Assembly: GCA_002686115.1 (NCBI GenBank)
Contig: NZAF01000070.1
Span: 1 to 13,819 of the forward strand
Source: Halobacteriovorax sp.
GTDB taxonomy: Bacteria > Bdellovibrionota > Bacteriovoracia > Bacteriovoracales > Bacteriovoracaceae
Direction of reading: 5' to 3'
DNA length: 13,819 nt
Shown here piece after piece: positions 1-7,776 of this stretch. Below the pieces are notes generated by a model. It saw nothing but the letters and a program-made list of their open reading frames with translations, was not told the origin of the DNA and searched no databases. A program made the translations under genes and the position numbers. The stretch's first letter is position 1, and each line of letters opens with the position of its first letter.

Positions 1-3000
1 ATCCAGATGGCCTTATGTTCTTCTCTAGCACTTGGAGCATTTGTTAAACTCATCGCGCTCCATGTCTCACTAAAAGGGTTATATTTATGACCTGTATTGA
101 CAACACCACTCCCATCATTTCCTCCAAAGACAAGTACTTCTTTTCCATTCCAGGTAAGGGTATGCCCACTTCGAGCTGAAGGTTCTGAAGTCGTACTTAA
201 ACTAGTAAATGAGTTCGGTGTTTGGTTTGTTATTGGGTTTTCAAAAGCTGTTAAGTCCAACTCTTCACAATAATTCGATGATTTATTTGTACCAAAACAT
301 TGATAAGCAGAATTTCCATTGTATTCAAAAACAGGTGAACCAGAGTTTGATGTGTTTGGATTAGCTACTCTTATCCATGAATCATCAAAAACATTATAAG
401 CATAATTAGAATTTCCTAGATGATAGATGACATGCGTTCCTGTGTGAATCAGTTTTGCCTGACCTGCAGGAAAGAAAGAAGGCTGAGTCATTGTCTCCCA
501 TGAGTCATTATAAGGATTATAAATACCAGAGCGATCTCCACTTCCAGAGCCCCATGCACCAGTAAAAATAAGACGGTCTCCTGACCACATCATCTCTGTA
601 TTCGTTTGTTGATTATCGAGAGTATAAGTTGATCTGACAGGAGATGTTGCAATTGTTGACCAAGAGTTATTAAAAAGGTCGTATTTAAATCCATCAGTTG
701 TGTTCCCTGAAGACTTAGCTCGATGACCTCCATGTACAATGATATGTCTTCCCGTGAAAGCTATATCATGACGATATCGACGATCAGGTAAACCTGCCAA
801 AGCCCTCCATGTATTTGTCATAGGGTTGTATGCTTGAACACTATTAGAGACATTATTCCAGACACCACCCACGAGAACCATTTCTTCACCAGTCCAAATA
901 GCTCTTCTGTCATGAAGAAAACCACCCGGAGCATTGGCAATTTGCCTCCATGTATTTGTTGATGGGTTATAAGCTTGTCCTGTAGTTCTAGCTTCATTAG
1001 ACTGATCAAGTCCATAAGAAGTTATTAGTTCATGTCCAGTCCAAACATAAGTTGCATTATATTTATTTCTTGTGACTGGCCCTGCTGCTAATATTGACCA
1101 CGAGTCGGTGAGCTTATCATAAATAAAACCACTATTATATTTTCCTGGTCCCCAGCCGCCTGAGCCGTCACCACCACCCCAAATAATAAATTTCTCACCT
1201 GTCCAAGCTGAAACTGCTGCCATTCGATTCGTCGAAGTTGGTGGCTGATTAGCAAATGTATTCCATGAACCTGGATTGTAAGTGAAGGCGTCTGTAAGAG
1301 TATCAGTAGCCGATTTTAAAGTATGATTGACACTTGCTGAGATATCAACTTGTCCTGTGCCAATTGGAATCTGACAGGTAATTCTCGTAGAGTTAATAAC
1401 GACGATATTATCGCAAGGGGTTGAGTCAAAACTAACAGTTGAGTTAGGTAAGAAACCCTCACCATATACATAAATGGTTTCACCAGCAGAGCCGCTACTT
1501 TTTGAAACTGATGTCACATCAAAAGGTGTAATTGATACATCAAATGAATAATCAACAGTTGCTCCGACTGAATCAGTAACACGAATACTCACAGTTTCAG
1601 CAACAAAAGAAGTTGTAAAAGAAACTTGATTTGCATTTTGAGGTCCAATTTCAATACTACCACTTCCAGAAATGACTTCTGCTAGATAAGGCCCAGTTCC
1701 ACCTCTAATAGAAAGACTATAATTCCAACCACCAGCTTCAATAGTTTGAGAAGGGCTAAAAGATGAAAGTTGTAGTGTTAAATAGTCTGCTTCCCAATCA
1801 ATATCAAAACCAGTAGACTCTCCAGAAGCATCTGAATTAAATTCTAAAACGATGTAAGATGCTCCTGTCTGAACTGTACCTGTTGGTAGTGTTGAGTTCT
1901 CATCATAATTAATGGCTGTGCCTCCTGAAGGGCGAATAGTTAAGGTATCCCCTGCTCCTAGTGAAAGAGAGTTGAAATTTAAATCAATGTTTTGTCCAGA
2001 AGAAGAATATATATAAACTGTACAAGATGTACTTGCTGCATAATTTGAATCTCCACCTGGGTCTTTAATATTTCCTAAATCACTTGAATAAAAACCAAAG
2101 CCGTTACAAGCTCCTGCATCTGTATAGTTTTGATTAACAGTGATTGTACTTTGAACTGTCGCCCCTACATTATCTGTAATCTCGATCACTGCAGTTGTTG
2201 GTGTTTGAGGAGCTTTATAAACACCATTAGCATCAACTGAACCAGCTCCAGAGATCAGTGCGTAACTATAAGGTGCGCTTCCTCCGGCCCCTGACACTTT
2301 CCAACTCTCCCCAATACGAATCGCCTTATTTGATGGTTGAGCACTAAGGGCAACCGCTCCACCATCTGTTAGAGTTACACTAAAAGGTGAAGTATCAATA
2401 GTTGCACCGACGACATTTGAAAAGCTTAATCCAAAGGTCTCACCGCTATCTACAATAGGGTTATCGTTTATCGTATTAACTGAAATAGAAGTCGTTGTTT
2501 GTCCCGCTGGAATCGTGACACTCGAGCCTGATTGCATTGGTAAGTCAGATGGGATTGTCACTGTTTGCGGGTCCAGTGCCCAATCAAAAGTTATGTCACT
2601 AGCAGATGCCATATCTAATGTAAGAGTGATGACAGCATCGCTTCCCTCTACTACAGGTCCTGCAATAGAAGGTGTGATCACTGGCAAGACAATTGTATCG
2701 TCATTAATGATTGTACCTGTTGCTATAGAATTTAAAATATTTGCACCATCCGCTGAATCTATGACAAGTTCAACTGTCTCATCGGACTCTACGATGAGGT
2801 CATCTGTCGAAGGTATCATTAAATCAAAACTCGTTGAACCAGAAGGAATTGTCACGACACTTGAAGAAAGAGCTGAATAGTCACTATCAGCTAATGTCGC
2901 AGTTTGATCATTAAGTGAAATATTTAAAACAACATCTTTTTCACAAGTTGATTCCGATAGAGTGAAAGTAAAAACTAGATTTCCCCCTTCACTGGTAGAA

Positions 3001-3476
3001 GCATCTGCAATTGAAACATCCGGGATTACTTCACCATAATTCATCGTACCAAGAGCTCGGCTATGACTATTATATGAAAGATTAGAACACTTTCCTTTAA
3101 TAACAGTTCCACTCGATGTTTTTAAGTCATCATTAATAATAAGGTTTTTTCCATTGAGATTAATTGTTCCTGAAAAGTCATCTTGAAATGTTAGAGACTT
3201 AAACGTTACATCATCATCAAGAACAATATCGCAATTAACACATTCGCTGCTAATTTCTACAACTGAATCACTCAAAGGTAACTCTTTATTTTGCCAGTTA
3301 TTTGGGTTTGAGATATTTGAGTCCTCTAGCCCTACCCAAATAAAAGATGAACTGATCGCCTCCTCTGGAGCTTTTGCTACAGAGTCTCTAATTTGCTCAA
3401 ACGTCACTTCCAACTTGGAGCTACAAGACGTGAGTAGAAATATACAGACTAGATACAGTTTTTTCATTGTTTTCAT
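1..3476 (-). CDS. Large secreted mosaic lipoprotein (Calx-beta, CUB-like, IPT/TIG and Kelch modules), 3' end outside window
   Basis: The minus-strand frame is open without a stop from the ATG at 3476 to the window edge, giving 1158 codons. A second in-frame ATG at 3467 is an equally possible start; neither has a strong Shine-Dalgarno. The N-terminus is a lipoprotein signal ending in lipobox LTSC, so the product should be exported and lipidated. Approximate domains: 45-140, a module opening FIWVG and continuing NNWQN; 146-260, Calx-beta with negatively charged loops, ending GTIINDD; 261-373, a second, more divergent Calx-beta-like repeat; 374-452, Ig-like; 453-567, CUB-like (paired Cys, late GFDI); 567-650, Ig-like; 650-734, IPT/TIG; 735 onward, at least seven Kelch-like blades of pattern TGxxxxxxGG...YNPxTxTW, still continuing at base 1. 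The fold suggests a surface adhesin or binding protein with a beta-propeller. Ligand is unknown. Domain calls are by eye; Kelch and Calx-beta are the surest. Confidence 0.88.
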   Translation of the reverse strand, partial: MKTMKKLYLVCIFLLTSCSSKLEVTFEQIRDSVAKAPEEAISSSFIWVGLEDSNISNPNNWQNKELPLSDSVVEISSECVNCDIVLDDDVTFKSLTFQDDFSGTINLNGKNLIINDDLKTSSGTVIKGKCSNLSYNSHSRALGTMNYGEVIPDVSIADASTSEGGNLVFTFTLSESTCEKDVVLNISLNDQTATLADSDYSALSSSVVTIPSGSTSFDLMIPSTDDLIVESDETVELVIDSADGANILNSIATGTIINDDTIVLPVITPSIAGPVVEGSDAVITLTLDMASASDITFDWALDPQTVTIPSDLPMQSGSSVTIPAGQTTTSISVNTINDNPIVDSGETFGLSFSNVVGATIDTSPFSVTLTDGGAVALSAQPSNKAIRIGESWKVSGAGGSAPYSYALISGAGSVDANGVYKAPQTPTTAVIEITDNVGATVQSTITVNQNYTDAGACNGFGFYSSDLGNIKDPGGDSNYAASTSCTVYIYSSSGQNIDLNFNSLSLGAGDTLTIRPSGGTAINYDENSTLPTGTVQTGASYIVLEFNSDASGESTGFDIDWEADYLTLQLSSFSPSQTIEAGGWNYSLSIRGGTGPYLAEVISGSGSIEIGPQNANQVSFTTSFVAETVSIRVTDSVGATVDYSFDVSITPFDVTSVSKSSGSAGETIYVYGEGFLPNSTVSFDSTPCDNIVVINSTRITCQIPIGTGQVDISASVNHTLKSATDTLTDAFTYNPGSWNTFANQPPTSTNRMAAVSAWTGEKFIIWGGGDGSGGWGPGKYNSGFIYDKLTDSWSILAAGPVTRNKYNATYVWTGHELITSYGLDQSNEARTTGQAYNPSTNTWRQIANAPGGFLHDRRAIWTGEEMVLVGGVWNNVSNSVQAYNPMTNTWRALAGLPDRRYRHDIAFTGRHIIVHGGHRAKSSGNTTDGFKYDLFNNSWSTIATSPVRSTYTLDNQQTNTEMMWSGDRLIFTGAWGSGSGDRSGIYNPYNDSWETMTQPSFFPAGQAKLIHTGTHVIYHLGNSNYAYNVFDDSWIRVANPNTSNSGSPVFEYNGNSAYQCFGTNKSSNYCEELDLTAFENPITNQTPNSFTSLSTTSEPSARSGHTLTWNGKEVLVFGGNDGSGVVNTGHKYNPFSETWSAMSLTNAPSAREEHKAIW

Positions 3477-3513
3477 TTTAAGTTCTAGTCGGTTTTTGTA
3501 GTCAATTGTCTTA

Positions 3514-3543
3514 AATATTGTTTAACAAGATTATTATTTTCAA
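3514..3543 (-). promoter_or_regulatory. Possible sigma-70-like promoter of the lipoprotein gene
   Basis: Read on the minus strand, TTGAAA (3543-3538) and AATATT (3519-3514) are separated by 18 nt and lie about 40 nt upstream of the ATG at 3476. The -35 box matches consensus at five of six positions, the -10 box at only four. The DNA is AT-rich throughout, so a chance match is quite possible. Confidence 0.3.
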
Positions 3544-3590
3544 CAACTTACACAAGCACAAACGGATTCATATACGAATTTAAATTATTT

Positions 3591-3612
3591 TTGGCATCTG
3601 AAAATTTGCCAA
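3591..3612. other. Hairpin between the Lon-domain gene and the lipoprotein gene
   Basis: TTGGCA (3591-3596) and TGCCAA (3607-3612) are perfect inverted repeats around a 10-nt AT-rich loop. The hairpin lies about 35 nt past the stop of the Lon-domain gene on the minus strand, where it could end or protect the rng transcript. It has no proper U-tract in that direction (AAATAATTT follows), so it is not a convincing intrinsic terminator. The rest of the 170-nt gap (3477-3646) shows only the possible promoter at 3514-3543. Confidence 0.3.
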
Positions 3613-3646
3613 TATAAATTGCCTCTATCTCAAGGATTTCTAAATA

Positions 3647-4261
3647 TTATGACCTAAAATGATAGTCATATAGGAAGGAAATCTTATCATTAATATCTTC
3701 AAACTCTAAGATTTGTTGCTTAATAGTAGGATCAAACACAATAAACTCACAAAAAAGAGCAATAAGGACTTCATAGTCTTCAGCTACTCTTGCAATTTCT
3801 TTTCTTTCATCTTCATTTTTAAAATATGCTTTTGACCAGAGGATAAAATGATTCTTCAATTGGTTTAGGTGTAAAAAGTTCTCTGGCATTACACTTTCAA
3901 AATCAATAATCTCTCGCACACTTGCTACATTATAATCAATACTATCAGAGATAATGGACTCGATAAGAACCTTTTTGTAAGGCTCTAAAATAATCATAAG
4001 CTCGCCATCTTCTGTCTCATCAATGACCAAAGGTCTTCCACATCCACAGACTTCTTTTACATAATGAAGAGATTCGTGATCTATTCCAATTGTCCCTTCC
4101 TCGTAATCTTTAAGACCATAGCAAAGAGCAACCGGTACATTCTCAGCAACGGCCGTATTAATCATCTTAAGATATCGAGGCTCAAAAATTCGAAGTGGTT
4201 TTCTTATGACGGGTTGATATACAGTACTTGGTAAGGGAAAAAGAAAGACTTTTGTTTTCAC
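3647..4261 (-). CDS. Stand-alone Lon N-terminal (substrate-binding) domain protein
   Basis: This 204-residue protein matches the LON substrate-binding domain family (the N-terminal domain of Lon protease) without the AAA+ or protease parts. Visible hallmarks are FPLP at 8-11, the signature PLRIFEPRYLKMI at 22-34, and a GxxG/beta-rich core with CGCGRPLVIDETEDGEL around 72-88. The C-terminal half (about 115-200) is helical and charged. No signal peptide is seen, so it should be cytoplasmic. The family is widespread but its role is poorly defined; substrate recognition for another protease or an adaptor function is inference. The start is GTG, preceded by AAGGG at about 6 nt. Only 18 nt separate it from the end of rng, so the two are probably one transcription unit. 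Confidence 0.85.
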   Translation of the reverse strand: MKTKVFLFPLPSTVYQPVIRKPLRIFEPRYLKMINTAVAENVPVALCYGLKDYEEGTIGIDHESLHYVKEVCGCGRPLVIDETEDGELMIILEPYKKVLIESIISDSIDYNVASVREIIDFESVMPENFLHLNQLKNHFILWSKAYFKNEDERKEIARVAEDYEVLIALFCEFIVFDPTIKQQILEFEDINDKISFLYDYHFRS

Positions 4262-4279
4262 TTTTATCCCTTACCTTTT

Positions 4280-5857
4280 TTAGTTAAATATTTCAAATTG
4301 TTCAACATGATAAGAGTTTTCAGATCTTATCAGAAGATTGACACCAAAAGCTTCTTCGAGATTTTCAATGAGATCAAGGTCCTCTCCACAAAGCCTTGCA
4401 GTCACTTCTGGATGAGCGAAGATTGAAACTTTTTTAGCATTTGTATTTTTGATTTCCTTAGTTAACTCTCTAACTAATTCATAACAAACAGTTAGTACCG
4501 TTTTAATACGTCCAGTACCTTCACAATAAGAACATGGCTCACATAGAACTCTTGTAAGAGTATCTCTTGTTCTCTTTCTCGTCATTTCAACAATACCAAG
4601 ATCTGATATTGGTAGAACCTTAGTTTTTGCGCGATCTTTTTTTAGAGCTTCAACAAGAGAGTCATAGACAGCGGTCTTGTTTTCTTCTTTTTCCATATCG
4701 ATAAAATCGATAATAATAATACCACCACAATTTCTTAATCTTAACTGGTAAGCAATTTCTTTTACGGCCTCTAGATTTGTTCTAAAAATAGTTTCCTCTA
4801 GAGTTTTTCTTCCAACAAATTTACCAGTATTAACATCAATAGAAACAAGAGCTTCTGTTTGGTCAATATTTAATGAACCTCCAGACCTAAGATAAACCTT
4901 ATTACTAAGACCTCTCTCAATCTCTCCGTCAATTCCATACTTTTCAAAAATAGGAGTGGCTTCATCATAGAACTTTGCCTTCCCTTTTATATTTGGAAGG
5001 TACTTTGATGCAAATTTCTCAACTTCTTTTAAGCTATTCTTATCATCGATAATAATATTATCAACATCTTCATCTGTGATATCTCTTAAAACTCTTTGGA
5101 TAAAAGTAAGGTCTTCATAACAAGTCGAAGGCGCCTTCGATTTTTCGACAACCTTATTCACTTCTTTCCAGATACGAACGAGCATATCGTAATCACTTTT
5201 TAGAATTTTATTGGTACTACCTTCTGCCACAGTTCTAGCAATAATCCCTTTTCCTTCCGGGCGAATATTATCAAGAATCTCTTTTAGACGATCTCTCTCC
5301 TCATCATTTTCAATTCTTCTAGAAACACCTGTATGTTCAATGAAAGGCATATAGACAACATATCTGCCTGGAATAGTAACATGTCTTGTTACTCTAGGTC
5401 CCTTTGTAGAGATGGGCTCTTTTGCAACCTGAACAAGAATCTCATCACCTTCTTTTAAAAATGATTCAATTGTAGCCGTCTCTGGTCTAAGCTTCATATC
5501 AACTTCATCAGCTAAAGTACTTAGTTCATCTGGTATGATCTGGCCTCTTCTTTGAGCTTCTTCTTTTTTTAGCTCTTCAGCTCTTTTTTGTGCCATCTCT
5601 CTTTGCTCTTCTAGACTTGGTAGATAAGCGTCATCGACATAGAGAAATGCCGCTTTCTCATAGCCTATATCTACGAATGCAGATTGCATTCCCGGAAGAA
5701 CTCGAAGAACTTTTCCATAATAAATGTTACCGACACGAGGATGGTTGACTGAACTGTCCTTCTGTCTCTCCATGAGAAAATCTAGAATCTCCCCATTTTC
5801 CACGAGCACAGCTCTCCACTCACCCAGAGTTTTGTTGATGATTAAATCTTTTGACAT
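4280..5857 (-). CDS. rng: Ribonuclease G (RNase E/G family endoribonuclease)
   Basis: The protein has 525 residues, slightly longer than E. coli RNase G (489). It starts with ATG preceded by AAGGA. It contains an N-terminal S1 RNA-binding domain (about 37-145, with GNIYYGKVLRVLPGMQSAFVDIG). The S1 domain carries a charged, helix-like insertion of roughly 45 residues at 84-130 that accounts for the extra length. The catalytic DNase I-like part has SIDVNTG, giving metal-binding D341 and N343, and IIDFIDM, giving D384; these align with D303, N305 and D346 of E. coli RNase E. The Zn-link is CSYCEGTGR (C442, C445). The long C-terminal scaffold of RNase E is absent, which fits RNase G. The enzyme cuts single-stranded AU-rich RNA and matures the 16S rRNA 5' end in E. 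coli. It is probably co-transcribed with the Lon-domain gene. Confidence 0.96.
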   Translation of the reverse strand: MSKDLIINKTLGEWRAVLVENGEILDFLMERQKDSSVNHPRVGNIYYGKVLRVLPGMQSAFVDIGYEKAAFLYVDDAYLPSLEEQREMAQKRAEELKKEEAQRRGQIIPDELSTLADEVDMKLRPETATIESFLKEGDEILVQVAKEPISTKGPRVTRHVTIPGRYVVYMPFIEHTGVSRRIENDEERDRLKEILDNIRPEGKGIIARTVAEGSTNKILKSDYDMLVRIWKEVNKVVEKSKAPSTCYEDLTFIQRVLRDITDEDVDNIIIDDKNSLKEVEKFASKYLPNIKGKAKFYDEATPIFEKYGIDGEIERGLSNKVYLRSGGSLNIDQTEALVSIDVNTGKFVGRKTLEETIFRTNLEAVKEIAYQLRLRNCGGIIIIDFIDMEKEENKTAVYDSLVEALKKDRAKTKVLPISDLGIVEMTRKRTRDTLTRVLCEPCSYCEGTGRIKTVLTVCYELVRELTKEIKNTNAKKVSIFAHPEVTARLCGEDLDLIENLEEAFGVNLLIRSENSYHVEQFEIFN

Positions 5858-5886
5858 TGTATATCCTTAAAAACCGTAAACTTATA

Positions 5887-5916
5887 ATTCTATATAAAAT
5901 AGTCGGGTATGGTCCA
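5887..5916 (-). promoter_or_regulatory. Possible promoter of rng
   Basis: On the minus strand TGGACC (5916-5911) and TAGAAT (5892-5887) are 18 nt apart, placing a transcript start about 20-25 nt before the rng ATG at 5857. The -10 box matches consensus at five of six positions, the -35 at four. It lies between the terminator of the transporter gene and rng, where a promoter would be expected. Confidence 0.35.
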
Positions 5917-5934
5917 TATATTCGACCACTTGGC

Positions 5935-5964
5935 AAAAAAGCCTTTAGGGAAACTTAAACCCTA
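5935..5964 (-). terminator. Likely intrinsic terminator after the nucleoside transporter gene
   Basis: Immediately after the transporter TAA, the minus strand reads TAGGG, a 9-nt loop, CCCTA, then AAAGGC and six T residues (5940-5935). The 5-bp stem is short and the U-run is offset by six bases, so termination may be partial. It separates the small-protein/transporter unit from rng. Confidence 0.45.
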
Positions 5965-7179
5965 TTATATGAAGATACCCGCAATGCAGGCAGTCATCAA
6001 GCAGGCAAGGGTTCCCGCTATTAGAGATTTTATTCCTAGCATTGCTAGGTCTTTTCTTCTCTCTGGTGCCAAAACACCAATACCACCCACTTGAATAGCA
6101 ATAGAGCTGAAGTTTGCAAAGCCGCAAAGAGCATATGTTGAGATGATAACTGATCTGTCTGACAAATTTGTCATTTGATTTTTAAGATCTAAATATGCAA
6201 CAAATTCATTCAAGATTAGTTTTTTTCCTAGTAGTGATCCAACAACCTGAGCATCCGACCAAGGTACTCCCATAATAAATGCAACAGGTGAAAATAAATA
6301 ACCCGTAATAAGCTCAAGAGAAAGCTCTGAGTAATTAAAAACTCCACCAACCCATGACAAGAGTCCATTAAAAAGCGCGATGAGAGCAATAAAAGATAAG
6401 AGCATGGCACCGACATTAATAGCCAGTTTTAAACCATCTCCTGCTCCAGCAGCTGCAGCATCGACAATATTAACTGTCGTCTTTTCAATTTTCATCTTTA
6501 CATCACCCTTAGTTGTCGGGTTCTCTGTTTCTGGCACCATCAACTTTGCACAAACAAGTGCTGCAGGTGCTGACATAACAGAAGCCGAAAGTAAGTGGGC
6601 GGCATCAATTCCAAATCCAACATATGCAGCAAGAACACCTCCTGCAACCGTTGCCATTCCCCCTGTCATAAGGGCCAACAACTCGGACCTGGTCATTTTT
6701 GAAATAAAAGGCTTAACAACTAATGGTGCTTCAGTTTGCCCAGCAAAAATATTTGCAGCTGCCGCTAGTGACTCGGCTCCAGAAACCCCCATCACGACAA
6801 CCATTGCCTTAGCAAAAAGTTTAATAACAAATTGCATGACACCTAGATGATATAGAACGCTCATTAAACTACTTGTAAAAATAATTGTTGGTAAGACCAT
6901 CGTAAAAAAGATGAAACCGTGCTTTTTACCATCCATTAGAGAGCCAAAAATAAATTCCGATCCCGAGTTCGTATAACTTAAAATACCAGTGAAGACGTTC
7001 TTTGCCCCTTGAAAGAACTGCTGGCCCATATCTGTTTTTAAAATGATCAAACCAAGAAACACTTGCAAGCCAACACCAGAAAGAACTGTTCTCCAATTAA
7101 TTTTTTTACGATCTGTTGATAAAAGAAAAGCGAGACCTAAGAAAGTCAAAAGGCCTATAAAGGAGATAACTCTTTCCAC
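5965..7179 (-). CDS. nupC: Concentrative nucleoside transporter, CNT (NupC) family
   Basis: The protein has 404 residues, the usual size for bacterial CNT symporters, with many hydrophobic segments for the inner membrane. Family motifs are clear: GQTE at 147-150 (nucleoside-contacting in Vibrio cholerae CNT), MTGGMATVAGGVLAAYVGFG at 171-190, the signature GKKLILNEFVAY at 318-329, and CGFANFSSIAIQVGG at 352-366. CNT proteins import nucleosides with Na+ or H+; the coupling ion and base preference cannot be read here. The start is GTG at 7179, with an AGTAGG-like site overlapping the stop of the upstream small gene (10-nt gap), which suggests translational coupling. Divergent phosphorylase genes nearby support a role in nucleoside uptake for catabolism. 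Family assignment is firm; the symbol is given by family, not by tested specificity. Confidence 0.94.
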   Translation of the reverse strand: MERVISFIGLLTFLGLAFLLSTDRKKINWRTVLSGVGLQVFLGLIILKTDMGQQFFQGAKNVFTGILSYTNSGSEFIFGSLMDGKKHGFIFFTMVLPTIIFTSSLMSVLYHLGVMQFVIKLFAKAMVVVMGVSGAESLAAAANIFAGQTEAPLVVKPFISKMTRSELLALMTGGMATVAGGVLAAYVGFGIDAAHLLSASVMSAPAALVCAKLMVPETENPTTKGDVKMKIEKTTVNIVDAAAAGAGDGLKLAINVGAMLLSFIALIALFNGLLSWVGGVFNYSELSLELITGYLFSPVAFIMGVPWSDAQVVGSLLGKKLILNEFVAYLDLKNQMTNLSDRSVIISTYALCGFANFSSIAIQVGGIGVLAPERRKDLAMLGIKSLIAGTLACLMTACIAGIFI

Positions 7180-7189
7180 ACTGTACCTA

Positions 7190-7603
7190 CTAGAATTTGA
7201 AACTAAAGTTTACTTGATTTGCACTTTTAGTCTGAACGATCTCTCTGCTGGCAACATGCCATGCATAGCGACTCGACGAATTAAATTCAGGATCAACTTT
7301 AGCACTACTTTGATAAAAATTTTGTGATTTACTAGCTTGAGAGTAAGCAACAACACCAACACCAATGATAATACCAATAGCGCCACCGACGACTATATTC
7401 TGGAGGTGATCACCCGGCTCTTCTACAAATGACAACGTTGAAAGCCCAAGGACTGCACCAACACCACCAAGGCCCGCTATCGTTGTGATATCTTTTAGAG
7501 ATTCTTGAGCAAAGCTTGAATCGCCTTGTTGTGCATAAGCATTTGAAAATACTAAACAAATTGAAAGTGTTAAGAGCTTTAAAGCATTCATCAAAGTTTT
7601 CAT
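7190..7603 (-). CDS. Small secreted glycine-zipper protein of unknown function
   Basis: I do not recognise this 137-residue protein. It begins with a Sec signal peptide (charged MKTLMNALK, hydrophobic core, probable cleavage after AYA at 24). Two glycine-rich hydrophobic stretches follow: about 39-59 with GLGGVGAVLG and 69-88 with VGGAIGIIIGVG. The spacing is GxxxG-like, as in glycine-zipper domains of envelope proteins. The C-terminus ends VNFSFKF, with aromatics at positions -1, -3 and -5, resembling the C-terminal signal recognised by the BAM outer-membrane insertion machinery. The start is ATG preceded by AGGAA at about 9 nt; an internal ATG at codon 5 is possible. It is the first gene of a unit with the CNT transporter, so an envelope role in nucleoside uptake is possible but unproven. 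The existence of the gene is well supported; the function is open. Confidence 0.75.
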   Translation of the reverse strand: MKTLMNALKLLTLSICLVFSNAYAQQGDSSFAQESLKDITTIAGLGGVGAVLGLSTLSFVEEPGDHLQNIVVGGAIGIIIGVGVVAYSQASKSQNFYQSSAKVDPEFNSSSRYAWHVASREIVQTKSANQVNFSFKF

Positions 7604-7664
7604 ACTATCTGATTCCTGTATTTATTCTATCTAATATATCAAGTCTTATACTTTGTATGTTTCA

Positions 7665-7711
7665 TTGCCACTAAGGGGACAATTGACTATAGTCTAGAGT
7701 ACTCGAATATT
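7665..7711 (+). promoter_or_regulatory. Two overlapping candidate promoters for the phosphorylase operon
   Basis: First candidate: TTGCCA (7665-7670), 17-nt spacer, TATAGT (7688-7693), five of six matches in each box, with a start predicted near 7700. Second candidate: TTGACT (7683-7688), 17-nt spacer, AATATT (7706-7711), with a start near 7718. Both point rightward toward the gene at 7777. Two perfect short palindromes lie here, GACTATAGTC (7685-7694) and GAGTACTC (7697-7704). The 173-nt gap must also hold the leftward promoter for the small-protein/transporter unit, for which I see no convincing boxes. Confidence 0.55.
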
Positions 7712-7718
7712 CACCTTA

Positions 7719-7739
7719 AATGGTACAACTTGTACCATT
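7719..7739. promoter_or_regulatory. Perfect interrupted palindrome, candidate repressor operator
   Basis: AATGGTACAA (7719-7728) and TTGTACCATT (7730-7739) are perfect inverted repeats around a single C. The site starts at or about 20 nt after the predicted transcript starts of the phosphorylase operon and ends 37 nt before its ATG. That is a typical place for an operator that blocks transcription. The symmetry suits a dimeric helix-turn-helix repressor; half-sites containing TGGT or TTGTAC are known for some GntR-family operators, but the regulator is not in this window and the family is a guess. In RNA it could also fold into a 9-bp stem with a 3-nt loop near the 5' end of the mRNA. Confidence 0.6.
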
Positions 7740-7776
7740 CATTAGCAAATAGAGTTTACCGAAGAAAGGAAGGTTC

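Noticed and set aside
281..300. TTGTACC half-site resembling the operator arm
   Set aside because: It lies inside Kelch coding sequence with no inverted partner. Such 7-mers, and shorter TGTACC matches such as the one at 7182-7187, are expected by chance in a 13.8-kb window.
735..1275. DNA-level tandem repeats in the Kelch region
   Set aside because: The repetition is at protein level only (YNPxTxTW-type blades); the bases have diverged and no direct DNA repeat is evident.
2515..2880. 121-codon open frame on the plus strand
   Set aside because: It is antisense to the Calx-beta region of the lipoprotein gene, whose frame is clearly coding. Its serine/valine-rich product has no recognisable motif and no ribosome binding site was noted.
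5909..6127. Short frames on both strands near the transporter 3' end
   Set aside because: Both overlap the transporter C-terminus and its terminator and have no coding features of their own.
6380..6850. 156-codon open frame on the plus strand
   Set aside because: Antisense to the conserved core of the nucleoside transporter; the alanine-rich translation is the expected shadow of that gene.
7043..7327. 94-codon open frame on the plus strand
   Set aside because: Spans the transporter start and the end of the small secreted gene antisense, with no family resemblance.
7604..7776. Riboswitch in the divergent control region
   Set aside because: The only clear structure is the short perfect palindrome. 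There is no complex conserved RNA fold or terminator/anti-terminator pair, so a DNA operator is the simpler reading.
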